A stretch of DNA of 32,000 bases from Palsa-1233 sp031367105 (GTDB lineage Bacteria; Gemmatimonadota; Gemmatimonadetes; Gemmatimonadales; GWC2-71-9), in contig JANLPG010000140.1 of assembly GCA_031367105.1 (NCBI GenBank), positions 1 through 32,000 on the forward strand, in the 5' to 3' direction. The position numbers were made by a program, and so were the translations under genes. Of the stretch, positions 23,000 to 30,384 are shown piece after piece; position 1 is the first letter of the stretch; every line of letters begins with the position of its first letter. The notes beneath the pieces were generated by a model that was not told the DNA's origin, did no database searches, and saw nothing but the letters and a program-made list of their open reading frames with translations.

Positions 23000-24186
23000 G
23001 GGGCATCACTCCGGAGGGTTGCGGCGATTGGTGCATTGGCGGCTCGCCACGCCGGCGGGATGCCGGCCAGCAAGCCGGTCAGCAGCAGGGTCAGCCCCGC
23101 GATCACTAACTGCCGTGGTTCCGCGACGAAAAACGAGATCGCTGCGGGAAGGCCAGGAAAGGATGTGAGGATGGTGTCGAGCCAGCGCGCCGTCGCGAGG
23201 CCAAGCAGCATACCGAGGCAGCCGCCGGGCACCACCAAAGTGACGCCCTGCACGATCACCTGCCCGACGACGGTGCCGCGCGAAACACCAATCGCCCGCA
23301 GCGTCGCGATCTCGCCCAGTCGTTCGTTCACGGTGATTGCCAGAAGCGTCCCCACCAGGAGCACCGTGACGATCAGCGCAATCGATCCGAGAATCAACGA
23401 GAGTTGGCGGAAGTAGGCGAGTCGCTCGCGGAACTTGGCCACGAGGTCGCCCACGGTGTTGATGCCGAGCGTCGTGAAGTCACGCCGCAGCTGGCGCACC
23501 ACCACGCCGGTGTCGGCACCGTCGGCGACGCGAACCAGGATCACCGACGCACGATCGCGGAGGGGTGCTCCTCCGAGCGACTGCACCACCGGTAACGTCA
23601 GGGCGATTGACGGCTGGTCCTTTGCATCGTAGAGAAAGTGGACGATCCCACGCACGACCGCGCGAACCGTGTGCGCCGGTGCGACCACCTGCGGGTCGAG
23701 TCGCCCGAGCAGGAGCAGCGTGTCGCCCAGCGTTGCACCGAGTCGTGTAGCCGCCGGGCGACCGAGCAGGACGTGCGTGGTGTCGCCGAGCGACAGATCA
23801 CGGCCGTCTTCCACCACGTAAATCCCCTGCGCCGTGGGATCGACCCCATAGGCCACGAGTGGCAAGAGCGCGCCGTTGTGGCGAGCGAAGAGCGACGCAC
23901 CAAGCACCGGACCGGCCTGCACCACACCGGGTGTGGCACGGATGCCGGCGACCACGCGGTTCGCATCACCCAGCGTGGCCTCGGTGTCGAAGGGGAGCGT
24001 CCCCTTCGGGCTCACCCGGACCTGGTAGCCGCGGCTCAGCAGCAGTTTCTCGAAGGAGCGCTCGATGCCGCCACTCAGGAGCACCATATCCAGGAGCAGC
24101 GCCGCAGCGATGGCGACCCCGAGCAATGCGAGGCCGCTGCGCACCGGATGGCGCAGCAGGTCGCGGATGGCCCAGCTCCAGCTCAT
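22996..24186 (-). CDS. FtsX/MacB-type ABC permease (full length)
   Basis: A 396-residue permease with the standard layout. TM1 is at about 14-35 (VRSGLALLGVAIAAALLLDM) and a MacB-type periplasmic domain at about 40-250. Three C-terminal TM helices follow: SLILGSIALIVTVLLVGTLL, then a helix within VIVQGVTLVVPGGCLGMLLG, then VIAGLTLLLTGLLAGIPPAW. The motif NERLGEIATLRAIGVSRGTV between TM2 and TM3 is the family's coupling-helix region. ATG at 24186 overlaps the previous stop (ATGA). Confidence 0.9.
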   Translation of the reverse strand: MSWSWAIRDLLRHPVRSGLALLGVAIAAALLLDMVLLSGGIERSFEKLLLSRGYQVRVSPKGTLPFDTEATLGDANRVVAGIRATPGVVQAGPVLGASLFARHNGALLPLVAYGVDPTAQGIYVVEDGRDLSLGDTTHVLLGRPAATRLGATLGDTLLLLGRLDPQVVAPAHTVRAVVRGIVHFLYDAKDQPSIALTLPVVQSLGGAPLRDRASVILVRVADGADTGVVVRQLRRDFTTLGINTVGDLVAKFRERLAYFRQLSLILGSIALIVTVLLVGTLLAITVNERLGEIATLRAIGVSRGTVVGQVIVQGVTLVVPGGCLGMLLGLATARWLDTILTSFPGLPAAISFFVAEPRQLVIAGLTLLLTGLLAGIPPAWRAANAPIAATLRSDAP

Positions 24187-25004
24187 CCGGCGCGCCGCCA
24201 GAGCGTCAGCGGTGGCGTCCGAACCAATCGCCACGCCGCGAGGGCCCCAGCCCCGAGACCCAGCGCGATTGACAGCGCGACGGCAAAGAGGATGGTGCGC
24301 CATTGCAGCAGCGAGAAGATCAGTGAAGTCGAAAAGGTGCGCTGGTAGTACCAGTTCACGACAGCGCTCGCCACCGCAGCGAGTCCGGTGCCCACGAAGG
24401 CGCCAACCACGGCGATCACGGTGGCTTCCAGGAGCAGTGATTTGAACACGGTGCGCCGGGATATTCCGGTAAAGCGGAGCACCGCGACGTCGAGTCGGCG
24501 TTCCTCAACCTTGAGGATCATCAGGCAGAGGAGGAAGATCGCACTTGCGAGCACGGAGATGATGGCGATGGCACGGTGGAACCGGCTCACGACCAGGAAG
24601 GTGGTCGACGACTGCGACGCGATCGTACGCGACGGAAACGCCTGGTACCCGAACGCCGTCCGGTTGAGTCGGTCAGCCGCGCTGTCAGGATCGACACCGG
24701 GAACCAGCGCGACCGCGAAGCGATCGACGCGATCGGGTTGCCCGAGGATCGTCGCCAGGTCGCTGAGGTGAAGCCGCAGCCGATAGTCGCGCCGCATGAT
24801 CGTGGCAGGATCCGCTGTCGGCTCGATGATGGCGGCGACGCGCGCCGCGTGTCGCGGCGCATCCGCGCCCGCGGCGACCTGGACGGTGTCACCCACTTGC
24901 AGTCGCGCCGCCGCGGCGAATCGCCGTTCGATGGCGATCTCGAGCATTTGCGCCGGGAGCGGGAGTGGCGCGAGGAGCAACAATGCCAGCAGGAGTCGGT
25001 TCAC
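24183..25004 (-). CDS. FtsX/MacB-type permease lacking TM1 and first half of the periplasmic domain
   Basis: A 273-residue protein. It begins with a signal-peptide-like segment (MNRLLLALLLLAPLPLPAQ). It then enters directly what is normally the second half of a MacB periplasmic domain (IAIERRFAAAARLQVGDTVQ, then ARVAAI). It ends with the usual three TM helices (IISVLASAIFLLCLMILK with following VEERRLDVAVLRFTGISRRT; VIAVVGAFVGTGLAAVASAV; ILFAVALSIALGLGAGALAA). The usual TM1 and first PCD half are missing, and an in-frame TAG three codons before the GTG rules out a longer start. The missing half resembles the N-terminus of the lipocalin fusion three genes downstream. TAGATT ends 6 bases before the GTG. 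Confidence 0.85.
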   Translation of the reverse strand: MNRLLLALLLLAPLPLPAQMLEIAIERRFAAAARLQVGDTVQVAAGADAPRHAARVAAIIEPTADPATIMRRDYRLRLHLSDLATILGQPDRVDRFAVALVPGVDPDSAADRLNRTAFGYQAFPSRTIASQSSTTFLVVSRFHRAIAIISVLASAIFLLCLMILKVEERRLDVAVLRFTGISRRTVFKSLLLEATVIAVVGAFVGTGLAAVASAVVNWYYQRTFSTSLIFSLLQWRTILFAVALSIALGLGAGALAAWRLVRTPPLTLWRRAG

Positions 25005-25034
25005 TCGCGGAATCTACCCCACCGACCTCGTCAG

Positions 25035-25057
25035 GATCCGCCCGCTAGCGGCGGATC
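25035..25057. other. Perfect hairpin overlapping a stop codon
   Basis: GATCCGCC and GGCGGATC form a perfect 8 bp stem around CGCTAGC, which contains the TAG stop of the outer-membrane gene. No T tract follows on the minus strand. It could be a weak terminator, an RNA-processing site or an mRNA 3' stabiliser between the mnt genes and the ABC operon. Confidence 0.4.
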
Positions 25058-25818
25058 GCGAACCCGAAGCCGAAGAAGTATCGATCGGCAGCATCGTTGA
25101 ACCCCGCCCCGACCCGTGCGTCAAGCTGCAGATCCGGGGAGAGAAGCAGGAAGAGTCCGGCGTCCGCGTGGTGCGGCGTCGCGGCACCCGATTCGCTCAG
25201 GAGCGGAATCAGGCCGTACCACTCGGTGAAGCCCCCGACTCGTGTCGAGAACGAATAGCTGAGGGAAGCCGATGGCGCCAATTCCCAGGCGTCGCCCTGC
25301 ACCCGATTCACTTCGACGCCGAGATCGAGCGACCACTGCGGCGAGAACACCCATCCGGCAAGCAAGCCCAGCCCCGGCAACGTTGTGTTGGCGGTGGTGC
25401 GCGAGTCGCCTGTGGGAAGTGTGGCTTGTGCCAGGATGGCAAATTGAGGCCGGCTCTTCCGCTGCGCGCCGAGCGCGACCTTCATTCCGAGATACAGATC
25501 GTCGCGGGCGGTGAAGGGGCGTCCTTGACCAACGGGTGGGGAGATCGACGTGAACGATTCGCCCAGCCGGAGCTCGAGACGGTGGCTCAGTCCGTAGCGC
25601 ACCAGCAGTTCGGGCCAGGTTCCGCTGCCACCACCGCCACTGCTGCGGCTCGCCTCACTCCAGGTGTACCCACTCTCGAATTGCAGCCGATGGGCTGGAA
25701 CCAGTGAACTCGATTCGGTAAAATCGGGTCGATCGGTGATGATCGGCACCGCCGGTGCCTGGGCAGCGAGTGCCCCGGTGGTCGCAGCGGCGACCGCTGC
25801 CAGTGTCAGCCACTTCAC
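25045..25818 (-). CDS. Outer-membrane beta-barrel, MetA-pathway (Phenol_MetA_deg)-like
   Basis: A 257-residue exported protein. The signal peptide is MKWLTLAAVAAATTGALAAQ. The mature part opens with ITDRPDFTESSSLVPAHRLQ, the usual opening of the Phenol_MetA_deg / transporter-like barrel family, then alternating strands (LQFESGYTW, LELRLGESF, DLYLGMKVALG, WSLDLGVEVNR), ending FFGFGFAIRR with a near-C-terminal aromatic. The GTG at 25818 overlaps the mntH stop by 4 bases (GTGA). This strict coupling suggests a role with MntH, perhaps metal passage through the outer membrane, but the family function is poorly defined. Confidence 0.78.
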   Translation of the reverse strand: MKWLTLAAVAAATTGALAAQAPAVPIITDRPDFTESSSLVPAHRLQFESGYTWSEASRSSGGGGSGTWPELLVRYGLSHRLELRLGESFTSISPPVGQGRPFTARDDLYLGMKVALGAQRKSRPQFAILAQATLPTGDSRTTANTTLPGLGLLAGWVFSPQWSLDLGVEVNRVQGDAWELAPSASLSYSFSTRVGGFTEWYGLIPLLSESGAATPHHADAGLFLLLSPDLQLDARVGAGFNDAADRYFFGFGFAIRR

Positions 25819-27188
25819 GCCATCCACGTCATCGCAGTGCCCCAGAGGAGGTAGCCGTTCAGTCCGGCGATCACCAGCGCCACCAGCCAGGCGATCGCCT
25901 GGGTCAGGGGATGATTGGCAAACTCGCCCATCTTTGCTTTCGACGAGGTGAAGAGCACCAGCGGGATCACGGCGAAGCTCAGCTGGAGCGAGAGAATCAC
26001 CTGACTCAGGATCAGCAGCGCACCGACGCCCTTCTCGCCGTACATCGCTGTCACGATTACGGCGGGAACAATCGCAATCAGCCGGGTGATCAGCCGCCGC
26101 AACCACGACGGCAGCCGGATGTTGAGGAATCCTTCCATCACGATCTGGCCAGCGAGGGTTCCGGTGATGGTGGAGTTCTGCCCCGATGCCAACAGGGCCA
26201 CCGCGAACAGCGTGCTCGCCAGCGAGGTCCCCAGCAGCGGGGTCAGCAGCTTGTAGGCATCACCGATGTCGGCGACATTCTCGTGCCCGGTGCCGTGAAA
26301 GGTTGCCGCGGAGAGGATCAGGATCGCTGCGTTGATCAGGAACGCGAGGAAGAGTGCGACCGTCGAATCGAGCGTGCCGTAGCGGATCGCAGTGCGCTTT
26401 GCGGCCGGATCCTCGCCGATCTTCCGGGTCTGTACGACCGCCGAATGAAGGTAGAGATTGTGCGGCATCACGGTGGCACCGAGGATGCCGAGCGCGATGT
26501 AGAGCATTGCCGGATTGGTCACGATCTGCGTTGTCGGGATCAACCCGCTCAGGATCCCGGCCATCGAGGGACGTGAGAGCAACATCTCCGCGGCAAAGCA
26601 GACACCGACCGTCGCAATGAGCGTGATCACCAGCGCCTCCAGCCAGCGGAAGCCGCGGTGCTGCAGCGCCAGGATCAGTAACACGTCGAGGGCCGTGAGG
26701 ATGACGCCCCAGATCAGGGGGATGCCGAAGAGCAGGTTCAGCGCGATTGCCGAACCGATCACCTCGGCGAGGTCGCAAGCGGCAATCGCGATTTCGCACA
26801 TCACCCAAAGCAGGAAAGAGACCGGACGCGAATAGTGATCGCGGCACGCTTGGGCGAGGTCGCGGCCGGTGACGACGCCAAGCTTCACGGCGAGCATTTG
26901 CAGCAGGATCGCCATCAGGTTGGAGAGCAGCACCACGCTGAGCAGGACATAGCCGAACTTGGCGCCGCCGGCGAGATCGGTGGCCCAGTTGCCCGGATCC
27001 ATATACCCCACCGCCACCATATATCCGGGGCCGGCGAACGCGAGCGCCTTGCGCCACCACGGTCCGGAGGTCGGCACCATCACCGACTGGAACACTTCGG
27101 GGAGCGAAGGCGCGGTGCGCGGATACCGCCAGCCGCCGGGTCCTCCAGTGGTGGGCGCCTCGAGCGATACGCCGGGAACCGTGCCCAT
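25815..27188 (-). CDS. mntH: NRAMP-type manganese transporter
   Basis: A 457-residue proton-coupled Mn(II)/divalent metal importer of the inner membrane, with eleven or so TM helices. The metal-site residues are visible: DPGNWATDLAGG in TM1 (D64, N67) and GATVMPHNLYLHS in TM6. The Met before PHN is the residue that favours Mn over Ca and Mg in bacterial NRAMPs. A soluble 45-residue N-terminal tail precedes TM1. The ATG shares one base with the mntR stop (TGATG), so regulator and transporter are coupled. Confidence 0.95.
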   Translation of the reverse strand: MGTVPGVSLEAPTTGGPGGWRYPRTAPSLPEVFQSVMVPTSGPWWRKALAFAGPGYMVAVGYMDPGNWATDLAGGAKFGYVLLSVVLLSNLMAILLQMLAVKLGVVTGRDLAQACRDHYSRPVSFLLWVMCEIAIAACDLAEVIGSAIALNLLFGIPLIWGVILTALDVLLILALQHRGFRWLEALVITLIATVGVCFAAEMLLSRPSMAGILSGLIPTTQIVTNPAMLYIALGILGATVMPHNLYLHSAVVQTRKIGEDPAAKRTAIRYGTLDSTVALFLAFLINAAILILSAATFHGTGHENVADIGDAYKLLTPLLGTSLASTLFAVALLASGQNSTITGTLAGQIVMEGFLNIRLPSWLRRLITRLIAIVPAVIVTAMYGEKGVGALLILSQVILSLQLSFAVIPLVLFTSSKAKMGEFANHPLTQAIAWLVALVIAGLNGYLLWGTAMTWMA

Positions 27189-27880
27189 CAGGGAGTGGGC
27201 GCTTCGCCGTTACGGCAGCAATGCAACTGCTGCGCAAGATCGTGCCCGACAATGCGCTGTTCGGTGCCCACATCCAGGGTGATCGGTCCGGAGAACGGTT
27301 GCACCCCACGCACCGTGACCTCGACACCGGGCACCAGCCCCGCCTCACCGAGCCAGCGCAGCCGCTCGGCGGAGCCAGAGTCGACGCGGGCGATGATCAC
27401 CGTCTCGCCAACCGCAACCTCCGGAAGCGGGACCGCCACCACCTCGACCATCCTCCCATCGGCCGTCGGGATCGGATCACCGTGCGGGTCCACTCTCGGG
27501 TTGCCGAGGGCGCGAGCCATCCGTTCGATCAGGTCGTCAGAGACGGCGTGCTCGAGGCGCTCGGCCTCGTCGTGGACGGTATCCCAGGAATAGCCGAGGA
27601 ACTTCACCAGGTAGGCTTCGATCAATCGATGCCTGCGGAGCATCCGGAGCGCTGCCCGGCGGCCGTCTTCGGTGAGGGTGACACCCTTGTAGGGGAGGTG
27701 CTCCAGCAGGCCCGCTTCGGCCAACCGCTTGACCATCCCACTCACCGACGGGGCGGCGAGGGTCATCGCCTCGGCGATGCCAGTCGTCGTCGCCGGTTCC
27801 CCCGCCTCGGAAAGGGTGTAGATGGTCTTGAGATAGTCCTCAACCGAGCGGGTGAGGTCGGAAGCGAAATACTTAGTCAC
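27188..27880 (-). CDS. mntR: Mn-responsive DtxR/MntR-family repressor with FeoA-like C-terminus
   Basis: A 230-residue metal-dependent repressor. The winged helix-turn-helix is at about 5-75 (IAEAMTLAAPSVSGMVKRL), dimerisation/metal domain at about 76-140, and SH3/FeoA-like domain at about 155-218. By alignment from memory, the primary metal-site positions that are M10 and C102 in DtxR are D15 and E107 here (VEDYL; HDEAERLEH), as in B. subtilis MntR. With E110, H111, H84 and E88 this points to Mn(II) sensing. GTG at 27880 is preferred to TTG at 27889: a TTGACA-17-AATTGT promoter places +1 at about the GTG. A perfect inverted repeat TTAGTC-GT-GACTAA overlaps the start, so autorepression is likely. 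Confidence 0.92.
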   Translation of the reverse strand: MTKYFASDLTRSVEDYLKTIYTLSEAGEPATTTGIAEAMTLAAPSVSGMVKRLAEAGLLEHLPYKGVTLTEDGRRAALRMLRRHRLIEAYLVKFLGYSWDTVHDEAERLEHAVSDDLIERMARALGNPRVDPHGDPIPTADGRMVEVVAVPLPEVAVGETVIIARVDSGSAERLRWLGEAGLVPGVEVTVRGVQPFSGPITLDVGTEQRIVGHDLAQQLHCCRNGEAPTP

Positions 27881-27886
27881 GACTAA
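27873..27886 (-). promoter_or_regulatory. Palindromic operator at the mntR start codon
   Basis: TTAGTC-GT-GACTAA is a perfect 6+6 inverted repeat that contains the GTG start and the predicted +1. It lies just downstream of the -10 box, where a bound repressor would block transcription. A second palindrome, AACAATTGTT (27885-27894), overlaps the -10. The most likely ligand is the MntR product itself. Confidence 0.65.
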
Positions 27887-27914
27887 CAATTGTTGTTGTC
27901 AGGCCGAATGTCAA
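27886..27914 (-). promoter_or_regulatory. mntR-mntH promoter
   Basis: A perfect -35 TTGACA (27909-27914) overlaps the Nudix stop codon. At 17 bases lies AATTGT (27886-27891), a 3-of-6 -10 match. The predicted start of transcription is at about the mntR GTG, so the mRNA is probably leaderless. Confidence 0.55.
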
Positions 27915-28495
27915 CGGTCGCGGTGTTGCAACCCCTTCCACCGCAGCAGAATGGGGGTCACGATGCGCTCCGTCATCCCCCAGAGGAATCCTTCGGGAAG
28001 GTGGTAGCCTGCGACCACGCGTTCGGCCCCGAGCACCTCGATCGGTGCGCTGCGGAACACCCCTGGCTGGGTCAAGTAGTCCAGCTCGACCCAGCCGGCC
28101 TGGGCGACTTCGTCACTCAGCCCCGGTACCTGCTCGGTCGCCAGATGAAAGACGAACGGTCGCACCAGGATCGGCGGCAGCACCGCCGTCCGCGGGGCAA
28201 GATCGTCGAGCGTCGCAACGTGCCACGCCGGGTCGAGCAGGAGTCCGGTCTCTTCGCGGGTTTCCCGGATCGCCGTTTCAAGCAGGCCACGATCCGCGAG
28301 TTCCCGCCGGCCACCCGGGAGCGCCAGCTGACCCGACCAGGGGTCGCCCCGACGCTCAGCCCGGCGGATCAACAACAGCCGATCGGGATCGGCGATCAGC
28401 AGCACAGCTACTGCGGCCTCGGGCCTCCCGGGCTCCTCGATCCGGATCGGGGTCCGCCCTGCGAGTTCAACAAAGAGCGGCTCCAGCCGAGTCAT
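27911..28495 (-). CDS. Nudix hydrolase, CoA pyrophosphatase-like
   Basis: A 194-residue Nudix enzyme. The Nudix box region is LPGGRRELADRGLLETAIRE followed by TREETGL, with the RE..EE metal ligands. LLLIRRAERRGDPWSGQLAL before the box resembles the NUDT7/YeaB CoA-pyrophosphatase motif, which cleaves CoA into 4'-phosphopantetheine and 3',5'-ADP. Other Nudix substrates remain possible. ATG at 28495 with AAGGG directly upstream. Its stop codon overlaps the mntR -35 box. Confidence 0.85.
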   Translation of the reverse strand: MTRLEPLFVELAGRTPIRIEEPGRPEAAVAVLLIADPDRLLLIRRAERRGDPWSGQLALPGGRRELADRGLLETAIRETREETGLLLDPAWHVATLDDLAPRTAVLPPILVRPFVFHLATEQVPGLSDEVAQAGWVELDYLTQPGVFRSAPIEVLGAERVVAGYHLPEGFLWGMTERIVTPILLRWKGLQHRDR

Positions 28496-28535
28496 CCCTT
28501 CCGCCCGTGGCCGCTGGCATCAGCGCGGAGCATCG

Positions 28536-29372
28536 TCAGCTGAGGGTTTCGGAGAGGAAGCGTACCGTCGCATCGAAGAGCCGTTCGCTGTCGGGCGACG
28601 GGCCGGCCCAGGGGTGCCGGGTGCCGAAGGTGTGATCGGCCCCTGGGAGAAAGAGCGAGCGGTGCTCCGGACCAGCGACCGCGGCGAGCGCCTCGGCCTC
28701 CGAAAGCTTCACCGCCTGGTCTGCCGTGCCGTGGATTTGCAACCACGGTCGGCCAAGGCAGCGGGCCGCCTCGGGGATATCGAGCCGACCGTGTTCGTGT
28801 AACAGGCAGTCCTCGGCCACATCAAAATGGAGCGGGAGGTGGATGCGGAGCCGTTCGTGAAGGATCTGCACCGTGCCGGCCTGGCGCCACGCTGCGAGTT
28901 CGGCGTCGCTGTGGCGGCGCGCCCGTCCGATCGCGGCCCAGGTGACGACGGCGGAGATGGATGGCGTCTCCCGAGCAAGGCAGAGCGCCATCCCGCCACC
29001 TCGCGAGTGGCCCAGCACCCCCAGCGAACTCGGTGGAGCGATACCGAGTTCGCCGGTTCCGAAGGAGCGGACCACCGTTCCCAGGTCGTCCAGTTCCTTG
29101 GAATAGGTATTGCGCGCGAAGCGGTCAAGCCGGGTGAAATTCCCTGCCTCGTCGACGCCAGCACCACTCACGGAGACGTTGACCGCCGTGAAGCCGGCGC
29201 GTGCGAGGCGTTCGGCCAGCGGCGGCAGGAAGGCGTAGTCCTTGAACCCCTTGAATCCGTGATGCAGCACCACCGCGGGCTGCCCGGCGCGGCGCGAGGT
29301 CGCACGCACGTCGACGAGAATGTCACCAAGTACGCCGGGAAGGCGGTGATGCGTCACTGTCGGGGTGGCCAT
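28536..29372 (-). CDS. Alpha/beta hydrolase (dienelactone hydrolase-like)
   Basis: A 278-residue cytosolic serine hydrolase. The triad is visible as S123 in GHSRGGGMA, D in QIHGTADQAVKL and H in PGADHTFGT. The oxyanion region is HHGFKGFKDY (37-46). There is no signal peptide. The length and the HGF-G-KD pattern resemble hydrolases annotated as dienelactone-hydrolase-like or cocaine-esterase-like; the substrate is not predictable. ATG at 29372 has no Shine-Dalgarno, but TATCTT ends 6 bases upstream, suggesting a leaderless mRNA. Confidence 0.88.
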   Translation of the reverse strand: MATPTVTHHRLPGVLGDILVDVRATSRRAGQPAVVLHHGFKGFKDYAFLPPLAERLARAGFTAVNVSVSGAGVDEAGNFTRLDRFARNTYSKELDDLGTVVRSFGTGELGIAPPSSLGVLGHSRGGGMALCLARETPSISAVVTWAAIGRARRHSDAELAAWRQAGTVQILHERLRIHLPLHFDVAEDCLLHEHGRLDIPEAARCLGRPWLQIHGTADQAVKLSEAEALAAVAGPEHRSLFLPGADHTFGTRHPWAGPSPDSERLFDATVRFLSETLS

Positions 29373-29378
29373 CCGGCA

Positions 29379-29384
29379 AAGATA
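29379..29384 (-). promoter_or_regulatory. -10-like box of the hydrolase gene
   Basis: TATCTT ends 6 bases before the ATG at 29372. No good -35 is seen at 16-18 bases. It is the third instance of TATCTT placed 5-8 bases before a start codon in this window. Confidence 0.35.
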
Positions 29385-29407
29385 AAGCTAGCGAATGTGG
29401 CCGACTC

Positions 29408-30367
29408 CTAGCTGACGGCTGCGTCGAGCAGCGACAGCTCTCCCCGTGTGGCATCCAGTTCGGCAGTAACGCCGATCGGGAGGGTCCACTGCTCTTCGAT
29501 GTGGCCGATCGGAAATCCGGCTGCGACCGGTACCTTGAGCGGCGCCAGATAGGTGTGCAATACCTCGTCGAGCCCCAGCGCGCCGCCGTCCGTGCCGTTC
29601 TTCATCTCCGTGAAACGACCGACGGCAACCCCGGCCAGCCGCTGCAGCGCACCGATGCCACGAAGCTGCGCCAGCATCCGGTCGATCCGATAGACATCTT
29701 CGCTGACATCTTCGAAGAAGAGAATCGCACCATCCAGATTCGGGAAGTATGGCGTCCCGATCAGCGCCTGCAGCAGTGTGAGATTTCCGCCAATCAGCGG
29801 TCCGCGCGCGCTGCCGGGGGCGATGGTGATGATCCGCCCTTCCGTGGGTACCAGTACATCGGGCTTCGGTGCCGGGCGACCGAGTGTTCCCGCCGGACTC
29901 ACATTCGTCAACACCCGGTCGAAGTGCCAGCGCTGGAAATTCGGCATCGGCGTGCGTGCAATTGGTCCGTGAAAGGTCACCACACCGGTTTTCTTCCACA
30001 GCGCCAGCAGCAGGACGGTGATATCGGAAAAACCGATCACCGGCTTGGGGTGGCGTGCAAAAGCGGTGAAGTCGACCCCGTCGACGATGCGATTCACGCC
30101 ATTGCCGCCGCGCAGGCACCAGACCGCATCGACCGTTGGCGAGGCCAGCGCCGCATTGAGGTCGGCCAGCCGTTCTTCATCGGTGCCTGCGAGGTAACCG
30201 TAGGCCTTGCCTGCATTTGGCGAGACCGTCGGCGTGAACCCGAGGGCGCGGCACAGTTCGGCGCCCCGGTCGCGGTCGTCGCGCTCCAGTAGTGGCCCGG
30301 AAGGTGCTATCAGTGCCACGCGGGACCCTGGCCCCAACCGGGGCGGGATGATCGGCTTGGGAAGCAT
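29408..30367 (-). CDS. ldcA: LD-carboxypeptidase (peptidase family S66)
   Basis: A 319-residue enzyme that trims the terminal D-Ala from the L,D bond of murein tetrapeptides during peptidoglycan recycling. The catalytic triad matches family positions: S114 in GFSDIT, E219 in FFEDVSEDVYRIDRM and H289 in FPIGHIEEQWTLPIG. CLRGGNG (84-90) and GGNLTLLQ are further signatures. No signal peptide, consistent with a cytoplasmic enzyme. ATG at 30367 is chosen because GGAG lies 5 bases upstream and PPRLGPGSRVALIAPSG is the usual family start. Confidence 0.93.
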   Translation of the reverse strand: MLPKPIIPPRLGPGSRVALIAPSGPLLERDDRDRGAELCRALGFTPTVSPNAGKAYGYLAGTDEERLADLNAALASPTVDAVWCLRGGNGVNRIVDGVDFTAFARHPKPVIGFSDITVLLLALWKKTGVVTFHGPIARTPMPNFQRWHFDRVLTNVSPAGTLGRPAPKPDVLVPTEGRIITIAPGSARGPLIGGNLTLLQALIGTPYFPNLDGAILFFEDVSEDVYRIDRMLAQLRGIGALQRLAGVAVGRFTEMKNGTDGGALGLDEVLHTYLAPLKVPVAAGFPIGHIEEQWTLPIGVTAELDATRGELSLLDAAVS

Positions 30368-30384
30368 TCGGACTCCGGTTACGA

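Noticed and set aside
27881..27910. A manganese riboswitch (yybP-ykoY type) before mntR-mntH
   Set aside because: Only 21-30 bases lie between the Nudix stop and mntR, far too few for the riboswitch; regulation by the palindromic operator is sufficient.
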